Origin: JAYZDB01 sp036338025
GTDB taxonomy: Bacteria > Planctomycetota > UBA1135 > UBA2386
Assembly: GCA_036338025.1 (NCBI GenBank)
Contig: JAYZDB010000012.1
Location: 1 to 8,004, forward strand
Length of the DNA stretch: 8,004 bases
Reading direction: 5' to 3'
The notes below the pieces were generated by a model. That model had not been told where the DNA came from. It ran no database searches and saw only the letters and a program-made list of their open reading frames with translations. Of this stretch, positions 6,410-8,004 are shown piece by piece. Each line of letters opens with the position of its first letter. Position 1 is the stretch's first letter. A program made the translations under genes and the position numbers.

Positions 6410-6439
6410 TTGGCGAATCGTCCGGACTAGGCGTACACT
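6410..6439 (+). promoter_or_regulatory. Likely sigma70-type promoter for membrane protein and comF
   Basis: TTGGCG (6410-6415) and TACACT (6434-6439) are separated by 18 bases, with four matches to consensus in each box. Transcription would begin near 6446. The resulting leader contains a GGCAG/CTGCC hairpin (6443-6447 with 6456-6460) and AGATC-CTGT-GATCT (6470-6483), directly before an alternative GTG start at 6484. Confidence 0.45.
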
Positions 6440-6525
6440 CTCGGCAGATCCGAACCTGCCAGTCCCGTGAGATCCTGTGATCTGTGGATGGGACTTGTTT
6501 GCCGCTGAGCGACGCGGACACGCTA

Positions 6526-7107
6526 ATGAAAGAAGAGCTGACGGTAATTGGCCTGACCTTCTGCCTGGTCGGGGTGTTCTTCCTGGCGAACTCGATCATC
6601 TTCCGGAAGTTGAGGAACGTCATCGCGGTGTTCTTCAACGTCCGGATGCGCAGCCTCAACACGATCAAGGACTACCCGCTCAACAACTTGCAGGTGGCGA
6701 TGGGGTTCATCTTCTTGGCGGTCGGGTTCCTGCTGCAGGGTTACTCGCAGCTCTACAAGGTCGAGGTGCAGACCACCATGTGGTTGGGGTGCGGGGGCAT
6801 CGTGGTCGGGGCCGTGGTGGTCTACGTGATCGCCCAGCGCTATTCGCGCCACACCTTCAAGAAATACCTGCGCCGGTTCTTCCAGACCCATCCCGAGGCC
6901 TTCGCCAAGGACATGCAGATGACCAAGGAGATCGGCGAGTTTCTCGGGATCCGGCACACCGAGGAGATGACGGTGGAGGACTATCAACGCAAGGTCGCGC
7001 AGGCTCTTCGGATGGATCTCGACGAGCACCACCCCCAGGGTGGTGGGCTGGCCCCAGAGGGCGGCCGCCGCCGCCGGGACCTCGGGGCGCTGCAGGGCCG
7101 CGGCTAG
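6526..7107 (+). CDS. Hypothetical integral membrane protein with three transmembrane helices
   Basis: I do not recognise a family. From the ATG at 6526 the protein has 193 residues. Three hydrophobic helices are visible: about 5-26 (VIGLTFCLVGVFFLANSIIF), 55-73 (LQVAMGFIFLAVGFLLQGY) and 84-104 (TMWLGCGGIVVGAVVVYVIA). A basic, Phe-rich linker with RKLRNVIAVFFNVRMR lies between the first two. After the third helix comes a soluble, charged, probably helical region (105-166; QRYSRHTFKKYLRRFFQTHPE to about VAQALRMDL). A Gly/Arg-rich tail (EGGRRRR) follows. By the positive-inside rule the charged linker and the tail would both be cytoplasmic, which is inference. A GTG at 6484 would add 14 residues; no clear Shine-Dalgarno site marks either start. 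Codon use matches the neighbours. It is divergent from gatC and lies 45 bp before comF. Confidence 0.8.
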   Translation: MKEELTVIGLTFCLVGVFFLANSIIFRKLRNVIAVFFNVRMRSLNTIKDYPLNNLQVAMGFIFLAVGFLLQGYSQLYKVEVQTTMWLGCGGIVVGAVVVYVIAQRYSRHTFKKYLRRFFQTHPEAFAKDMQMTKEIGEFLGIRHTEEMTVEDYQRKVAQALRMDLDEHHPQGGGLAPEGGRRRRDLGALQGRG

Positions 7108-7152
7108 AAGTCCGCAGAACCCGCCGTAACCAGTCCCCGGTCCAGCACACTG

Positions 7153-7899
7153 GTGGGCGTGAACCGTGAAGTTCTTGTACGGCTCAGGCGCGGACTGCGG
7201 GAACTCCGCAGGTCTGCCCTGGATTTTATCTGCCCACCGGCATGCGCTGCCTGCGGCCAGGCGATTCCGTCGGATGGACTGTGTGCGGAATGTCGGCGGC
7301 GGTTCGAACCGCGACCGAAGCCGTGGTGCCCGAGGTGTGGAAGCCCGGTCTACGCAGTTGGCGTGCGCTGCCCGCAGGACCATCGTGCAATCCGTGGCTT
7401 GCTGATCTGCCGGGCGCCGTTCTTCTACCACGGCAGCGGCGGAGATCTGGTAAGGCGCTTCAAGTTCGAGGCTGATCGGGGGGCACTTGGATGGATGGTC
7501 CGGGAGATGGTTGCAGCGATCGTGCCGTGGACACGCTCGGCGGGCCGCCGCGGGATCTTCGTATCGGTACCGATTCACCCGACCAGGCGACGGGCGCGCG
7601 GGTTCGACCAGGCCGCCGTGTTGGCGGAGTCGGTGGCGCAGCGGGTGGGGAGGGGGTTTGTCCCAAACGCTCTGCGGCGGGTTCGCGCTACCTTGCCGCA
7701 GGGTGATGTGCGTGTGACATCTCGACTGGAGAACGTCCGGGATGCGTTTGCTGTGTCGCGCGCGCGGCGGTTGGACGATGCCGTCGTGGTGCTGGTGGAT
7801 GACGTGCGGACCTCCGGCCACACGGCCATGGAGTGCGCGCGCGTGCTCCGGTTGGCAGGTGTGCGCAAGGTTGCCCTGCTGACCGCTGCGCAGTCATGA
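7153..7899 (+). CDS. comF: ComF family phosphoribosyltransferase-like protein
   Basis: The 248-residue product has the double-zinc-motif plus phosphoribosyltransferase layout of ComF/GntX proteins. These are linked to natural DNA uptake in some bacteria and found widely in non-competent ones. The N-terminal part (24-77) carries cysteines at 27, 31, 34, 44, 47, 59, 62 and 73, in the pattern of a zinc ribbon (CAAC, CAEC, CPRC). The central VSVPIHPTRRRARGFDQA (138-154) is the family's conserved P-x-H...RGF(N/D)Q block. LRRVRATLPQGDV and SRLENVRDAF (174-199) follow it. VVVLVDDVRTSGHTAMECA (211-229) is the phosphate-binding loop, with Ser where Thr is usual (DDVxTTGxT). It starts at GTG 7153 or GTG 7159; no good ribosome site separates them. 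It is probably read with the upstream membrane protein gene. The reaction substrate is not established, and the role in competence cannot be judged here. Confidence 0.9.
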   Translation: MGVNREVLVRLRRGLRELRRSALDFICPPACAACGQAIPSDGLCAECRRRFEPRPKPWCPRCGSPVYAVGVRCPQDHRAIRGLLICRAPFFYHGSGGDLVRRFKFEADRGALGWMVREMVAAIVPWTRSAGRRGIFVSVPIHPTRRRARGFDQAAVLAESVAQRVGRGFVPNALRRVRATLPQGDVRVTSRLENVRDAFAVSRARRLDDAVVVLVDDVRTSGHTAMECARVLRLAGVRKVALLTAAQS

Positions 7900-7924
7900 A
7901 TCTCCTCGATGGGGAGTTCGGCTG

Positions 7925-7952
7925 TTGAGGGCGGGCGACGTCGGGCTACAGT
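7925..7952 (+). promoter_or_regulatory. Promoter-like pair before the right window edge
   Basis: TTGAGG (7925-7930) is followed after 16 bases by TACAGT (7947-7952), with four consensus matches in each box. It lies in the 105-base stretch after comF and would serve a gene that begins at or beyond the window edge. A second -10-like element of extended type (TGC-TATCCT, 7991-7999) lies further right. The stretch also holds a weak CTCC/GGAG hairpin (7902-7916) just after the comF stop. Confidence 0.4.
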
Positions 7953-8004
7953 GCAGTGGCGCATGGTCGACGCCGACACTCCCGATTCCGGTGCTATCCT
8001 CGCC

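Noticed and set aside
6051..6668. Upstream extension of the gatA frame by over 200 codons
   Set aside because: It overlaps gatC in another frame, is Arg/Thr/Pro-rich without family similarity, and the ATG at 6050 gives the normal GatA N-terminus and the expected ATGA overlap.
6523..7821. A 432-codon open frame on the - strand across the membrane protein and comF genes
   Set aside because: It lies antisense to two well-supported genes, has low-complexity His/Pro/Arg-rich composition without recognisable motifs, and is explained by the high GC content.
7963..8004. Possible start of a new gene: ATG at 7963 with 14 open codons to the window edge
   Set aside because: It lacks a Shine-Dalgarno site, and a second promoter-like element (TGCTATCCT) lies inside it. 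It is too short to judge; the true gene may start beyond the window.
1..8004. CRISPR arrays, insertion sequences, toxin-antitoxin or phage modules
   Set aside because: No regularly spaced repeats, transposase or integrase motifs, or phage structural genes are visible. The 55-aa/regulator pair resembles a toxin-antitoxin unit in size only; neither protein shows toxin motifs.

Overview
This window reads as ordinary chromosomal sequence from a high-GC bacterium (clearly above 60 % G+C by eye, with strong G/C bias at third codon positions). It carries conserved housekeeping genes around one accessory-looking enzyme. The phylum cannot be fixed from the sequence. A complete gatCAB operon suggests tRNA-dependent amidation for Gln- and/or Asn-tRNA. 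The formylglycine-type sulfatase lipoprotein, the CCA-encoding tRNA gene and the sigma70-like promoters would fit a Gram-negative environmental lineage such as Planctomycetota, Myxococcota or a relative, but this is inference. I see no insertion sequence, integrase, CRISPR array or phage gene.

Layout on the left, all on the + strand. The C-terminal three quarters of dapB (lysine/diaminopimelate synthesis) enters from the left edge. A tRNA-Leu(CAA) gene with its own promoter follows. Next comes a lipoprotein S1-type sulfatase (CxPSR formylglycine motif), preceded by two mutually exclusive hairpins and followed by a strong GC hairpin at its stop codon. A good promoter then drives a two-gene unit: a 55-residue unrecognised protein whose end overlaps the GTG start of a winged-helix regulator.

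Centre, - strand. gatC-gatA-gatB form one tightly packed operon read right to left, with a 4-nt stop/start overlap at each junction. It converges on the regulator with only a 10-bp gap. Together the three genes encode the Asp/Glu-tRNA amidotransferase.

Right, + strand. A three-helix membrane protein of unknown function is read divergently from gatC, from its own likely promoter. A ComF-type phosphoribosyltransferase follows 45 bp later, probably co-transcribed. The last 105 bases hold a promoter-like pair and perhaps the beginning of another gene cut by the window edge.

No strongly supported new multi-gene system is visible. The best candidates for a second look are the small-protein/regulator pair, the unknown membrane protein next to comF, and the unusual leader of the sulfatase.
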